Positions 16,410 through 24,135 of a DNA stretch of 64,000 nucleotides are shown piece by piece (position 1 is the stretch's first letter; each line of letters starts with the position of its first letter). The stretch covers positions 3,538 to 67,537 of the forward strand of contig JACRQG010000006.1 in assembly GCA_016222805.1 (NCBI GenBank). Direction: 5' to 3'. The notes below the pieces were generated by a model. It saw nothing but the letters and a program-made list of their open reading frames with translations. It was not told the DNA's origin and did no database searches. Position numbers and translations under genes: made by a program. The stretch is from Verrucomicrobiota bacterium (GTDB lineage Bacteria; Verrucomicrobiota; Verrucomicrobiia; Opitutales; Opitutaceae).

Positions 16410-18251
16410 ATGACCACGACCGTCGCTGCCGAGGGATTGAAGGCCGCCTCGTTCCTGGCGGACCCGACCCGGTTTCTCTTCTTTACCGGGAAGGGCGGGG
16501 TCGGAAAGACCTCGCTGGCCTGCGCGACGGCGGTGGCCCTGGCGGATCGCGGGCGGCCGGTGCTGCTCGTCAGCACCGATCCGGCGTCGAACCTCGACGA
16601 GGTCTTGGGCACGCGCCTCGGTGGCGAGCCAACCCCGGTGGCGGCCGTGCCCGGGCTGTCGGCCTTGAACATCGATCCGGAAGCGGCAGCCCGCGCGTAC
16701 CGGGAGAGACTCGTCGGTCCCTACCGCACCAAGCTCCCGGCCGCCGTCGTGCGGAGCATGGAGGAGCAGTTGTCCGGTGCCTGCACGACGGAGGTGGCCG
16801 CCTTTGACGAGTTTTCGCGGCTGCTCGGCCAGACCAGGGCGACGGCGGCGTTTGCGCACGTGATCTTCGACACCGCCCCGACCGGCCATACGCTGCGCCT
16901 GATGAAGCTGCCCGCGGCGTGGAAGGGCTTCCTGGATACCAACACAACCGGAAACTCCTGCCTCGGACCGCTGGCCGGCCTGGCGCAACAGCGGAGCGTC
17001 TACGCCGAGGCCGTGCAGGTCCTGACCGACCCGGCGCGCACCACGCTCGTCCTCGTCAGCCGGCCGCAGCGGGCGGCGCTCGATGAGGCGGAGCGCACCA
17101 GCGCGGAACTCCGGGCTTTGGGGGCGGGCAACCAGCAGCTGATCCTCAACGGGGTCTTCCGCGCGGACGGCGTGTCCGACCCGATTGCCCTCGCCTGGGA
17201 GCGCAAGGGTCGGGCGGCTCTGGCCGCCAAGGCGGGCTGGCTCAGCCAGCTGCCGGTGTCCGAGATCCCATTACAGCCCCACAACGTGCTCGGAGCGGCG
17301 GCGCTGCGGCGGCTGTGGGGGGAGGCGGAGGGGGGGGCGCGGGGCGAGGTCGCCCTGCCCAGCGTCCCGCACGGTGGCGACGGTTTTCCCGCGTCGACGG
17401 GAGCCAACGGAGGGCCTCCCGAGTCGTTGTCCGCCCTGGTGGACGAACTCGCCCGGCCGGGGCGGGGCGTCATCATGACCATGGGCAAGGGAGGAGTCGG
17501 CAAGACCACGGTGGCGGCCGCGATTGCCACGGAGCTGGCGCGCCGCGGCCGGGTGGTGCACCTGAGCACGACGGATCCCGCGGCCCATGTCGCGGCGGCG
17601 GCGGGAGCGATGCCGGGCCTGCGGGTGAGTCGGATCGATCCGGAAGTGGAGACCCGGAACTATGTCGAACAGGTCATGGCGACGGCCGGTCGTGGTCTCG
17701 ATGCCAACGGTCGCGCCATGCTCGAGGAGGACCTGCGGTCCCCGTGCACGGAGGAAATCGCGGTGTTCCGCGCCTTCGCCCGGATCGTCGCCGAGGGCCA
17801 CGATGCCTTCGTGGTGCTCGATACCGCGCCCACCGGGCACACGCTGCTGCTGCTGGACGCGACGGAAGCGTACCATCGTGAAGTCGCCCGGCGGGCCAGC
17901 GACTTGCCGCCGGAGGTGGTGCACTTGCTGCCGCGACTGCGGGATCGGGACTACACCCGAGTCCTGCTTGTGACCCTGCCCGAGGCGACGCCGGTGCACG
18001 AGGCTGCGGCGCTGCAGGAGGACTTGCGGCGGGCGCGGATCGAGCCCCTGGCGTGGGTGATCAACCAGAGCCTGGCGGACAGCCGCACCACGCACCCGCT
18101 CCTGCGGGCCCGGGGCGAGCACGAGGCTCCCTATCTGCACGAGGTCCGGACCGTCCATGCCCCGCGCACCTTCCTGGTGCCTTGGGTGGCGGAGGAACCG
18201 GTGGGCCCCGAGCGCCTCCGGCAGTTCTTTCCCGAATCCACGAATCCATGA
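16410..18251 (+). CDS. arsA: Arsenite-stimulated efflux ATPase ArsA (two-domain)
   Basis: 613 residues, the full A1-A2 tandem form. Walker A loops are GKGGVGKT near residue 28 and GKGGVGKTT near 360; each half also has the DTAPTGHTLR/L signature. The three As(III)/Sb(III) ligands of E. coli ArsA (C113, C172, C422) are all present: C125 (GACTTE), C184 (NSCLGP) and C446 (SPCTEE). The ATG at 16410 is preferred to the TTG two codons earlier. It should energise As(III) export, in E. coli with ArsB; here the available permease is Acr3, an arrangement also found in other bacteria. The stop overlaps the next start (ATGA). Confidence 0.94.
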   Translation: MTTTVAAEGLKAASFLADPTRFLFFTGKGGVGKTSLACATAVALADRGRPVLLVSTDPASNLDEVLGTRLGGEPTPVAAVPGLSALNIDPEAAARAYRERLVGPYRTKLPAAVVRSMEEQLSGACTTEVAAFDEFSRLLGQTRATAAFAHVIFDTAPTGHTLRLMKLPAAWKGFLDTNTTGNSCLGPLAGLAQQRSVYAEAVQVLTDPARTTLVLVSRPQRAALDEAERTSAELRALGAGNQQLILNGVFRADGVSDPIALAWERKGRAALAAKAGWLSQLPVSEIPLQPHNVLGAAALRRLWGEAEGGARGEVALPSVPHGGDGFPASTGANGGPPESLSALVDELARPGRGVIMTMGKGGVGKTTVAAAIATELARRGRVVHLSTTDPAAHVAAAAGAMPGLRVSRIDPEVETRNYVEQVMATAGRGLDANGRAMLEEDLRSPCTEEIAVFRAFARIVAEGHDAFVVLDTAPTGHTLLLLDATEAYHREVARRASDLPPEVVHLLPRLRDRDYTRVLLVTLPEATPVHEAAALQEDLRRARIEPLAWVINQSLADSRTTHPLLRARGEHEAPYLHEVRTVHAPRTFLVPWVAEEPVGPERLRQFFPESTNP

Positions 18252-18478
18252 CCACCTACGTCTACGAAACCACCGCGGTGAAGCCGGGCCAGAAGCCGAA
18301 GTACTTCGAGTTCAAGCAGAGCATGAAGGACGCCCCGCTCACGCACCATCCGGAGACCGGCGAGCCGATCCGGCGGGTCGTGCTGGGCGGCTTCGGCATC
18401 CTCAAGTCGGGCGGGGAGGCCAAGACCGAGGCGCGCGGCGGATCGTGCTGCTGCGGTCCGGGCGAATGCTGTTCGTGA
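18248..18478 (+). CDS. FmdB-like small protein, zinc-ribbon cysteines lost, Cys-rich tail
   Basis: 76 residues. The body follows the FmdB/putative regulatory-protein layout (YVYET..., FEFKQSMKDAPLTHHPETGE, PIRRVVLGGFGIL), but the four cysteines expected in the ribbon positions are replaced (for example HHPETG where CPKCG is usual). All cysteines lie instead in the last 12 residues: CCCGPGECCS. Translationally coupled to arsA by a four-base overlap and 39 bases before acr3, so it belongs to the operon. A role as a small As(III)-binding or -transfer protein is inference; a degenerate regulator is the alternative. Confidence 0.75.
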   Translation: MTTYVYETTAVKPGQKPKYFEFKQSMKDAPLTHHPETGEPIRRVVLGGFGILKSGGEAKTEARGGSCCCGPGECCS

Positions 18479-18517
18479 GTCAAGCCGCCCCTGCCTCGCC
18501 CTTTCGCTTTTCGCCCC

Positions 18518-19630
18518 ATGAACGCCTCCACGACTGATAGCCCCGCCCCCTCCGTTCCGCCCAAGCGGCTCGCCTTCTTCGAGCGCTACCTGACCGTGTG
18601 GGTCTTTCTCTGCATGGTGGTGGGTGTCGCCCTCGGCAAGCTGTTGCCGGGGACGGTGGCCGCCCTGAGCTCGTTGGAGTTTGGCCAGGGCTCCCAGGTC
18701 AATGTCCCGATCGCCGTCCTGATCTGGCTCATGATCTACCCGATGATGCTGAAGATCGACTTCGGATCGCTGGTCGGGGTCACCCGGCGGCCGAAGGGGC
18801 TCCTGGTGACGCTCTTCGTCAACTGGCTGGTAAAGCCGTTCAGCATGGCTTTCCTCGCCTGGCTCTTCTTCCGCCACGTCTTCTCCGCGTGGGTGGATCC
18901 CAAGACGGCGAGCGACTACACGGCGGGGTTGATCATCCTGGCGGCGGCTCCCTGTACCGCGATGGTGTTTGTCTGGAGCTACCTCACCGACGGCGATCCT
19001 GCCTACACGCTGGTGCAGGTGGCGGTCAACGACCTGATCATGCTGGTGGCGTTCGCCCCGATCGTGATGTTCCTCTGCGGCGTCGCCAACGTGGTGGTCC
19101 CCGCGAAGGTCCTCATCACGTCGGTCGTGGTGTTCATCGTCATCCCGCTGGCGGCGGGTTGGCTCACCCGTACGGCGCTCCTCAAGACCCACGGCGCCGA
19201 GTGGTTCGAGCGGACCTTCCTACCCCGGTTTCATCCGGTGACCGTCGTGGCCCTGCTCGCGACGCTCGTCCTCATCTTCGCCTTTCAGGCCGAGAATCTC
19301 ACGACCCGCTGGTTCGCCGTGATCCTGCTGGCGGTGCCGATCACCCTTCAGGTGTACCTGAACAGTGGGCTCACCTACCTGCTGATGCGGCAGCTGAAGG
19401 TGCCGCAGCCCATCGCGGCGCCCGGCGCCCTGATCGGCGCCAGCAATTTCTTTGAACTCGCGGTCGCGGTGGCGATCACGCTGTTCGGCGCGGGTTCGGG
19501 TGCCGCGCTGGCGTGCGTCGTGGGCGTGCTGGTCGAGGTGCCGGTCATGCTCTCCGTCTGCCGTTTCTGTAACGCCACGCGCGGCTGGTATGGGCGGGCG
19601 GCCCCGGAAGGGGGCTGCCAGCCGCCGTGA
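18518..19630 (+). CDS. acr3: Acr3-type arsenite efflux permease
   Basis: 370-residue inner-membrane transporter with about ten hydrophobic helices. The Acr3 signature cysteine is C146 in AAAPCTAMVFVWSYL and the essential glutamate is E313 in GASNFFELAVAVA, both in the family's expected helices 4 and 9. The N-terminal ~20 residues are a hydrophilic extension. It is the export arm of the operon; with arsA present it may work as an ATP-driven pump or alone by proton motive force. The C-terminus is unusual in containing CRFCNATRGW and a terminal Cys-containing tail. Confidence 0.93.
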   Translation: MNASTTDSPAPSVPPKRLAFFERYLTVWVFLCMVVGVALGKLLPGTVAALSSLEFGQGSQVNVPIAVLIWLMIYPMMLKIDFGSLVGVTRRPKGLLVTLFVNWLVKPFSMAFLAWLFFRHVFSAWVDPKTASDYTAGLIILAAAPCTAMVFVWSYLTDGDPAYTLVQVAVNDLIMLVAFAPIVMFLCGVANVVVPAKVLITSVVVFIVIPLAAGWLTRTALLKTHGAEWFERTFLPRFHPVTVVALLATLVLIFAFQAENLTTRWFAVILLAVPITLQVYLNSGLTYLLMRQLKVPQPIAAPGALIGASNFFELAVAVAITLFGAGSGAALACVVGVLVEVPVMLSVCRFCNATRGWYGRAAPEGGCQPP

Positions 19631-19713
19631 GCCGGACGATGAGATCCCTTGCCTGAGTGCATCACGAATGGCGCGGGCGGAGCAACCGCCCGCCAGAAGA
19701 AGGAGCCAGAAAC

Positions 19714-20490
19714 ATGAACCAACCAACCATCGGATTCATCGGCGGTGGTCGGGTCGCCCGGATCATCCTCGGCGGCTGGAACCACGCCCAAGCCCTGCCG
19801 GCACGCATCGTCGTCGCCGACCCCAATGCGGAGGGGCTCGCGCGGCTGAAGGCCCGTTTTCCGTCGGTGGAAACCACTGCCGACGCCGCGGTGGCCGCTG
19901 GCCAGGACGTGGTGTTCCTCGCCACGCATCCGCCCGTGCTGGCAGAGGCGGCAGCGCGGGTGACGCCAGGACTCAAGCCGACCGCCATCGTCGTGTCGCT
20001 GGCCCCCAAGTTCACGCTCGCCCGGCTCACCGGGCTGCTGGGCGGCTTCGGCCGCCTTGCCCGGGTCAACCCCAATGCGCCCTCCGTGATCGGCGCGGGC
20101 TTCAATCCGATTGCGTTCGGCGCGGCCCTGAACGCCGCGGATCGCGCCGTGGTTTCCGGCCTGCTTGCCCCGCTGGGGGACAGCCCGGAGGTGGCGGAGG
20201 AGAAGATCGAGGCCTTTGCCCTCCTGACGGCGATGGGCCCGACCTATCTCTGGTTCCAGCTGCAGGCGCTGCGCGAACTGGGCGCTTCCTTCGGGCTCAC
20301 CGAGGCGGAGACCAACCACGGGATCAAACGCATGGTCTGCGGTGCGGCGCGCACGCTGGTGGACTCGGGGCTGCCGCCCGCCGAGGTCATGGACCTCGTG
20401 CCGGTGAAGCCGCTCGCCGAGATGGAGCCGACCGTCCTCGAATTCTACCGCACGCGGCTGCCCGCGCTCTACCAGAAGATCAAGCCGTAG
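19714..20490 (+). CDS. ProC-like NADP-binding reductase (pyrroline-5-carboxylate reductase family)
   Basis: 258 residues. The start is fixed by a strong AAGGAG site at 19700-19705. The N-terminus has a Rossmann motif (TIGFIGGGRVARIILGGW) and the body follows P5C reductase: VFLATHPPVL, NPNAPSVIGAGFNPIAFG, and a helical C-terminal half (GPTYLWFQLQALRELGASFG). It is somewhat divergent from housekeeping ProC, which has NTPxxVGxG. It lies 83 bases after acr3 on the same strand, and a stem-loop follows the stop. It may be a metabolic passenger or an operon component of unknown substrate. Confidence 0.7.
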   Translation: MNQPTIGFIGGGRVARIILGGWNHAQALPARIVVADPNAEGLARLKARFPSVETTADAAVAAGQDVVFLATHPPVLAEAAARVTPGLKPTAIVVSLAPKFTLARLTGLLGGFGRLARVNPNAPSVIGAGFNPIAFGAALNAADRAVVSGLLAPLGDSPEVAEEKIEAFALLTAMGPTYLWFQLQALRELGASFGLTEAETNHGIKRMVCGAARTLVDSGLPPAEVMDLVPVKPLAEMEPTVLEFYRTRLPALYQKIKP

Positions 20491-20558
20491 GGTTGGCTCC
20501 GCCCTGGAGCTTCGCGGGATACCAACCCGCAGGCACAGGCTCCGCCTCGGGGTCGCGG

Positions 20559-20578
20559 CCGGAGGGCCGTGCCTCCGG
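20559..20578. terminator. Stem-loop between convergent genes
   Basis: CCGGAGG (20559-20565) / CCTCCGG (20572-20578) with a 6-base loop, between the ProC-like gene and the minus-strand aldo/keto reductase. It could serve both strands; no T-run is present. Confidence 0.4.
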
Positions 20579-20586
20579 ACGGCGGC

Positions 20587-21576
20587 TCACGCCGGCTGGC
20601 AGTCGTCGTGGTCGTGCAGGAAGCGGCGCCACTGCGGCTGCGACGCCGCCACCTTGTGGCGCACTTGCTGCATGGCCTGCGGGTCCAGGGCGGCAAAACC
20701 CGTGGCGGTGCGGATATTTTCCTCGAGGACCGGCAGCTTGTCGTAGCCGATGACCACGGTGGAAACGGGCAGGGTGAGGTTGTACTGCAACAACTCCGCG
20801 GCCGAGGCCTTGCCCGGCCCGCTGCCGACGATCTGACCCTGGGCCATCGCCTTCATCGCGATAATCCCGAGGTTCTTCTTCACCGCCACGGGCAGGGCGA
20901 CCTGTTCGAAGGCGGGGAGTCGTTCCATTTTCCGTTGCGCGAGCGGATTGGCGGACTGGGCGGCGTTGAGGGCCATGAGCGCGGTGTCGAAATCGAACCG
21001 GGTCAGGGCCTCGGCCATCGCCGTGCCGTCGTTATGGCAGGTGATGCCGATGAAGCGGGCGACCTTCTGCTCCCGCAGCTGCCGGACCGCGGTGAGCACG
21101 CTGTCGGGCCGGGCGAGTTGATCGAGTTCGCCGACATTCATCAGGGAGTGGATCTGGACGAGATCCACGTGATCCGTCTGCAGGCACTTCAGACTTTCCT
21201 CGAATTCCCGCAGCGCCTCGTCGCGATTCCGGGCCTTGAGCTTGGTGGTGAGGAAGATCTCCTGCCGGCGGTCCTTCACGAACCGGCCGTAACGCCGCTC
21301 GCTCAGACGTCCCTTGCCGTAGCTGCTCGCGGTATCGAAATAGTTGATGCCGGCGGCGAACGCGCGGTGGAGCAGCGCCTGCGCGGCCTCCTCGTCGGCG
21401 ACGGAGCAGAACCGGCTGCCGCCGCCGAAGGCGAGGCACGAAACCATCCGGCCGGTCTTCCCGAGGGGGCGCTGCGGCACCTTTCCGCCGGCGGCGGCGT
21501 TCGCTTCGGCTCCGGCCACCACGGCGGCGGCGGTGGCCGCGCGGATGAAGTCACGACGTTTCCAGGAATCGTTCAT
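20587..21576 (-). CDS. Aldo/keto reductase with Tat-type leader
   Basis: 329 residues. The N-terminus has a twin-arginine motif (KRRDFIRAATAAAVV) followed by AxA, so export through Tat is likely. The mature domain has the AKR tetrad: Asp and Tyr in FDTASSYGKG, Lys in TTKLKA and His in LVQIHSL. The last third (DHDDCQ at the end) is typical of the YdhF/YccK-like AKR group in Planctomycetes and Verrucomicrobia. Substrate unknown. It is convergent with the ars operon and divergent from the GNAT gene. Confidence 0.85.
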   Translation of the reverse strand: MNDSWKRRDFIRAATAAAVVAGAEANAAAGGKVPQRPLGKTGRMVSCLAFGGGSRFCSVADEEAAQALLHRAFAAGINYFDTASSYGKGRLSERRYGRFVKDRRQEIFLTTKLKARNRDEALREFEESLKCLQTDHVDLVQIHSLMNVGELDQLARPDSVLTAVRQLREQKVARFIGITCHNDGTAMAEALTRFDFDTALMALNAAQSANPLAQRKMERLPAFEQVALPVAVKKNLGIIAMKAMAQGQIVGSGPGKASAAELLQYNLTLPVSTVVIGYDKLPVLEENIRTATGFAALDPQAMQQVRHKVAASQPQWRRFLHDHDDCQPA

Positions 21577-21716
21577 GGGTGGGTTTTTTCAGGTTGTCGG
21601 GGTCAGCTCAATCCTCTTGCGCGGGAACCGGCGGGTCGCGCCGTGGCGCCAGACGCGGCCGCCCGCCGATTGGTGGTTTGAATCCGGAGGCCGGAGTCGC
21701 TTTCACGGTGGGCAAC

Positions 21717-22259
21717 ATGCCGTCGGTGATACTGCGCCAGTGGCGCGACTCGGACCTCGATGCCTTCGCCCGGATGAACGCGGATCCGGAAGTCATGCGT
21801 TATTTTCCCGCGCTCCTGAGCCGGGCGGAAGCGGAAGCGGTGATGGCCCGCCTGCGCCAGGAGGTCGAGCAACAGGGCTGGGGGGTCTGGGCCGTGGAAA
21901 CGGAGGGGGATTTGGCCGGCATGGTGGGCTTGCGGGTGCCGCGGTGGCCGCTGCCGTTCTCCCCGTGCACGGAAGTGCTCTGGCGACTCCGCCGGGAGTA
22001 CTGGGGTCGGGGTGTCGGCCGGCAAGCGGCGGCCCAAGCCGTGGAGTTTGGTTTCACGAAGCTGGGCCTGGCCGAGATCGTCACCTTTTCGACCCCGATG
22101 AATGTCCGGTCGATCCGCCTGATGGAGCGGCTGGGGTTTCAGCGGGATCTGGACGGGGATTTCGACCACCCGGCCGTTCCCGAAGGCCACGCCCTCCGGC
22201 GCCATGTGCTCTTCCGCAAGCAGCGCCCAGGATCGCCGGCCTCTCACGTCGGTGCATGA
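21717..22259 (+). CDS. GNAT family N-acetyltransferase (RimJ/RimL-like)
   Basis: 180 residues. The start is set at MPSVILRQWRDSDLDAFARM, the usual opening of RimJ-like acetyltransferases; the frame is open upstream but encodes low-quality sequence. The acetyl-CoA loop is REYWGRGVGRQAAAQA, and the NVRSIRLMERLGFQ motif near the end is standard for the family. The stop overlaps the next gene's ATG by four bases. It probably acetylates a small molecule or an N-terminus; substrate not readable. Confidence 0.88.
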   Translation: MPSVILRQWRDSDLDAFARMNADPEVMRYFPALLSRAEAEAVMARLRQEVEQQGWGVWAVETEGDLAGMVGLRVPRWPLPFSPCTEVLWRLRREYWGRGVGRQAAAQAVEFGFTKLGLAEIVTFSTPMNVRSIRLMERLGFQRDLDGDFDHPAVPEGHALRRHVLFRKQRPGSPASHVGA

Positions 22260-22687
22260 CGGCCCGCGGACCTCAGGCGGACGGGAAACACCGTGGCACT
22301 CCGGCGTGGGGAGTGGTGGGACTGCTGTTGGTCCTGCCGGCGGCCGCCGCCGTCCGGTGGTTGCCGCGGGAGGGTTGGGTGATGGCGGGGGTCGGGTGGT
22401 TCAGCCTGTCCCTCTTCACTTTCCTGGCCTATCGCAGCGACAAGCGCCGGGCGGAGCGGGGAGAATGGCGCATTCCGGAATCCACCCTGCACCTGGCGGC
22501 TCTGCTCGGAGGGTGGCCGGGGGCGTTGGTGGCGCAGCGGGTCTTTCGCCACAAGACTGCGAAGTGGTCGTTCCAGGGGGTATTCTGGGCCATGGTGCTG
22601 CTGCATCAGTACGTGGCCGCCGATTCCCTGTTCGGTTGGCGAATCACCCGGGGGATTTTCTCGTTTGTCCGCGGTTGGTTGGCCTGA
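22256..22687 (+). CDS. DUF1294 family membrane protein
   Basis: 143 residues, overlapping the GNAT gene by ATGA. Three or four hydrophobic helices are visible (GVVGLLLVLPAAAAV, MAGVGWFSLSLFTFLAY, LHLAALLGGWPGALVAQ, GVFWAMVLLHQYVAA). The conserved DUF1294 signature is complete: AYRSDKRRAERGEWRIPE, LLGGWPGAL and RHKTAKWSFQ. The usual N-terminal cold-shock domain of some family members is absent. Function unknown; coupling to the acetyltransferase is only translational evidence. Confidence 0.87.
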   Translation: MTARGPQADGKHRGTPAWGVVGLLLVLPAAAAVRWLPREGWVMAGVGWFSLSLFTFLAYRSDKRRAERGEWRIPESTLHLAALLGGWPGALVAQRVFRHKTAKWSFQGVFWAMVLLHQYVAADSLFGWRITRGIFSFVRGWLA

Positions 22688-22837
22688 ATCCCTTCCGCGA
22701 AGCGGCCCGGGTGAACTTGGCCTGGTTGACCGGCGGGGCGACGGAGGATCCGGAACGACGCTTCGGCTGTGCTCCTTGTCTTGGGAGCCGGCTTTTCCTT
22801 TTGCTCAGCGTCGGGTCCCCTTTCCCTTCTTCTCTTC

Positions 22838-23710
22838 ATGCATGCACCCCTGTGCCTTGGCCTTTGCTCAGTCCTTTTCGTGACCTGCGGCGGGATCGGG
22901 AGTCTCCGCGGACAACCCGATTCACTGCCGGGCCCCGCGCACTACGGCGCGGCGATCGAGGTCGTGCAGGAGATCGCCTTTGGGAAAAGCGAGCACCAGA
23001 AGCTCGACCTTTACCGGCCGGCCTCTGGCGAACCCACGCCCGTGGTGGTGTGCTGGTTTGGCGGCGCTTTCTGGGGGGGAAATCCGTGGGATATGACGGG
23101 GGTGGCCTCATTCCTGGCGTCGCGGGGGTTCGCGGCGGTGGCGCCGGGCTATTTTCTCGGCACGAAGGAGGGTTCCCGCGCGGCTTGGCCGCAGGCGGTG
23201 CATGACGCCAAGGCGGCGGTGCGGTTCGTGCGGGCCAACGCCAGTCAGCTGAAAGTCGACGGAGGACGCGTCGTGGCTCTCGGCTACAGCTCCGGCGCCT
23301 ATTTGGCGGCCATGGTTGGGTATACGCCCAACCTGCGGGAACTGGAGGGTGAGGGCGCGAACCTGGACGTATCGAGTCGGGTCAGTGCGGTCGTGGCCAT
23401 GGCCGGCGTCTACGATCGGCGCCGCGATCTCGGGCTGCCGCTCGGATTGCTCGGGAAGGGCTATGAGGAGAAGATCGACCTGCGCGTAGCCACCTCGCCG
23501 GTCATCTACGTGCACTCCCGCTCCGTGCCGACCTACCTCCTGCACGGGCGGGATGACACGGTTGCGGATGTGTCGAGCGCAACGCAGCTGGCCGGGGTCC
23601 TTGCCGCGGCCGGTGTCCGGCACGAACTGCGGTTGGTCGAGACCGGACATTATCCAATCTCAGCCGCGGAGCTGGAGCGGATCGTGGAGTGGTTGAGACG
23701 CATCTTGTGA
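22838..23710 (+). CDS. Secreted alpha/beta hydrolase (esterase, BD-FAE-like)
   Basis: 290 residues from an ATG that opens a hydrophobic leader (MHAPLCLGLCSVLFVTCGG); a GTG 23 codons earlier is possible. The hydrolase core has an oxyanion stretch WFGGAFWGGNPW in place of HGGG, the nucleophile elbow GYSSGAY, the acid in HGRDDTVAD and the His in VETGHYPIS. These support an acyl- or feruloyl-esterase type enzyme acting outside the cytoplasm. It lies 150 bases after the DUF1294 gene with no clear promoter seen. Confidence 0.8.
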   Translation: MHAPLCLGLCSVLFVTCGGIGSLRGQPDSLPGPAHYGAAIEVVQEIAFGKSEHQKLDLYRPASGEPTPVVVCWFGGAFWGGNPWDMTGVASFLASRGFAAVAPGYFLGTKEGSRAAWPQAVHDAKAAVRFVRANASQLKVDGGRVVALGYSSGAYLAAMVGYTPNLRELEGEGANLDVSSRVSAVVAMAGVYDRRRDLGLPLGLLGKGYEEKIDLRVATSPVIYVHSRSVPTYLLHGRDDTVADVSSATQLAGVLAAAGVRHELRLVETGHYPISAAELERIVEWLRRIL

Positions 23711-23842
23711 TTTGATTGATCCGCCAGCAGCGCCTTCGCGCCAACTCTGAGCGGCCGGGCTCGTCGCGCCCGGCGACAGGAATGGGGTCGCCAACTGCGC
23801 CACGCGGAGTCAGCCTACTCGAGCAACCACCCGATCTCCGTC

Positions 23843-24088
23843 ATGAGACGATTCCCCGTTCTCACCTTGGCCGTCACTAGTCTGTCGTTGGTGGGGCTCA
23901 CTTCCTGTCAGTCAGCCCAGATTGAGCGCAAGGCGGAGGAATACCGGCGCAATGGTTTGGCACGTGACATGGGCGAGGCCCGGCGGCTGGCGGAGAATTA
24001 CTATTGGACCGAAGCGGCCGAACGCGAAGACGCCGCCCGGCGGGAGCGCAGCGAAGTGTTCCCGCTGCCCCGCGACGGGAAACGGTAG
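23843..24088 (+). CDS. Small lipoprotein
   Basis: 81 residues. The signal peptide (MRRFPVLTLAVTSLSLVG) ends in the lipobox LTSC, so the mature protein begins at Cys22 (C-QSAQIERKAEEYRRNG). The mature part is a charged amphipathic helix with many Arg/Glu and then a Pro-containing tail. Position +2 is Gln, compatible with outer-membrane sorting. No family is recognised. Confidence 0.75.
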   Translation: MRRFPVLTLAVTSLSLVGLTSCQSAQIERKAEEYRRNGLARDMGEARRLAENYYWTEAAEREDAARRERSEVFPLPRDGKR

Positions 24089-24135
24089 GAAGTTTTGCGG
24101 GTTGTGCCGGCGTTCAGGATTTCCACCGTAGAGGG

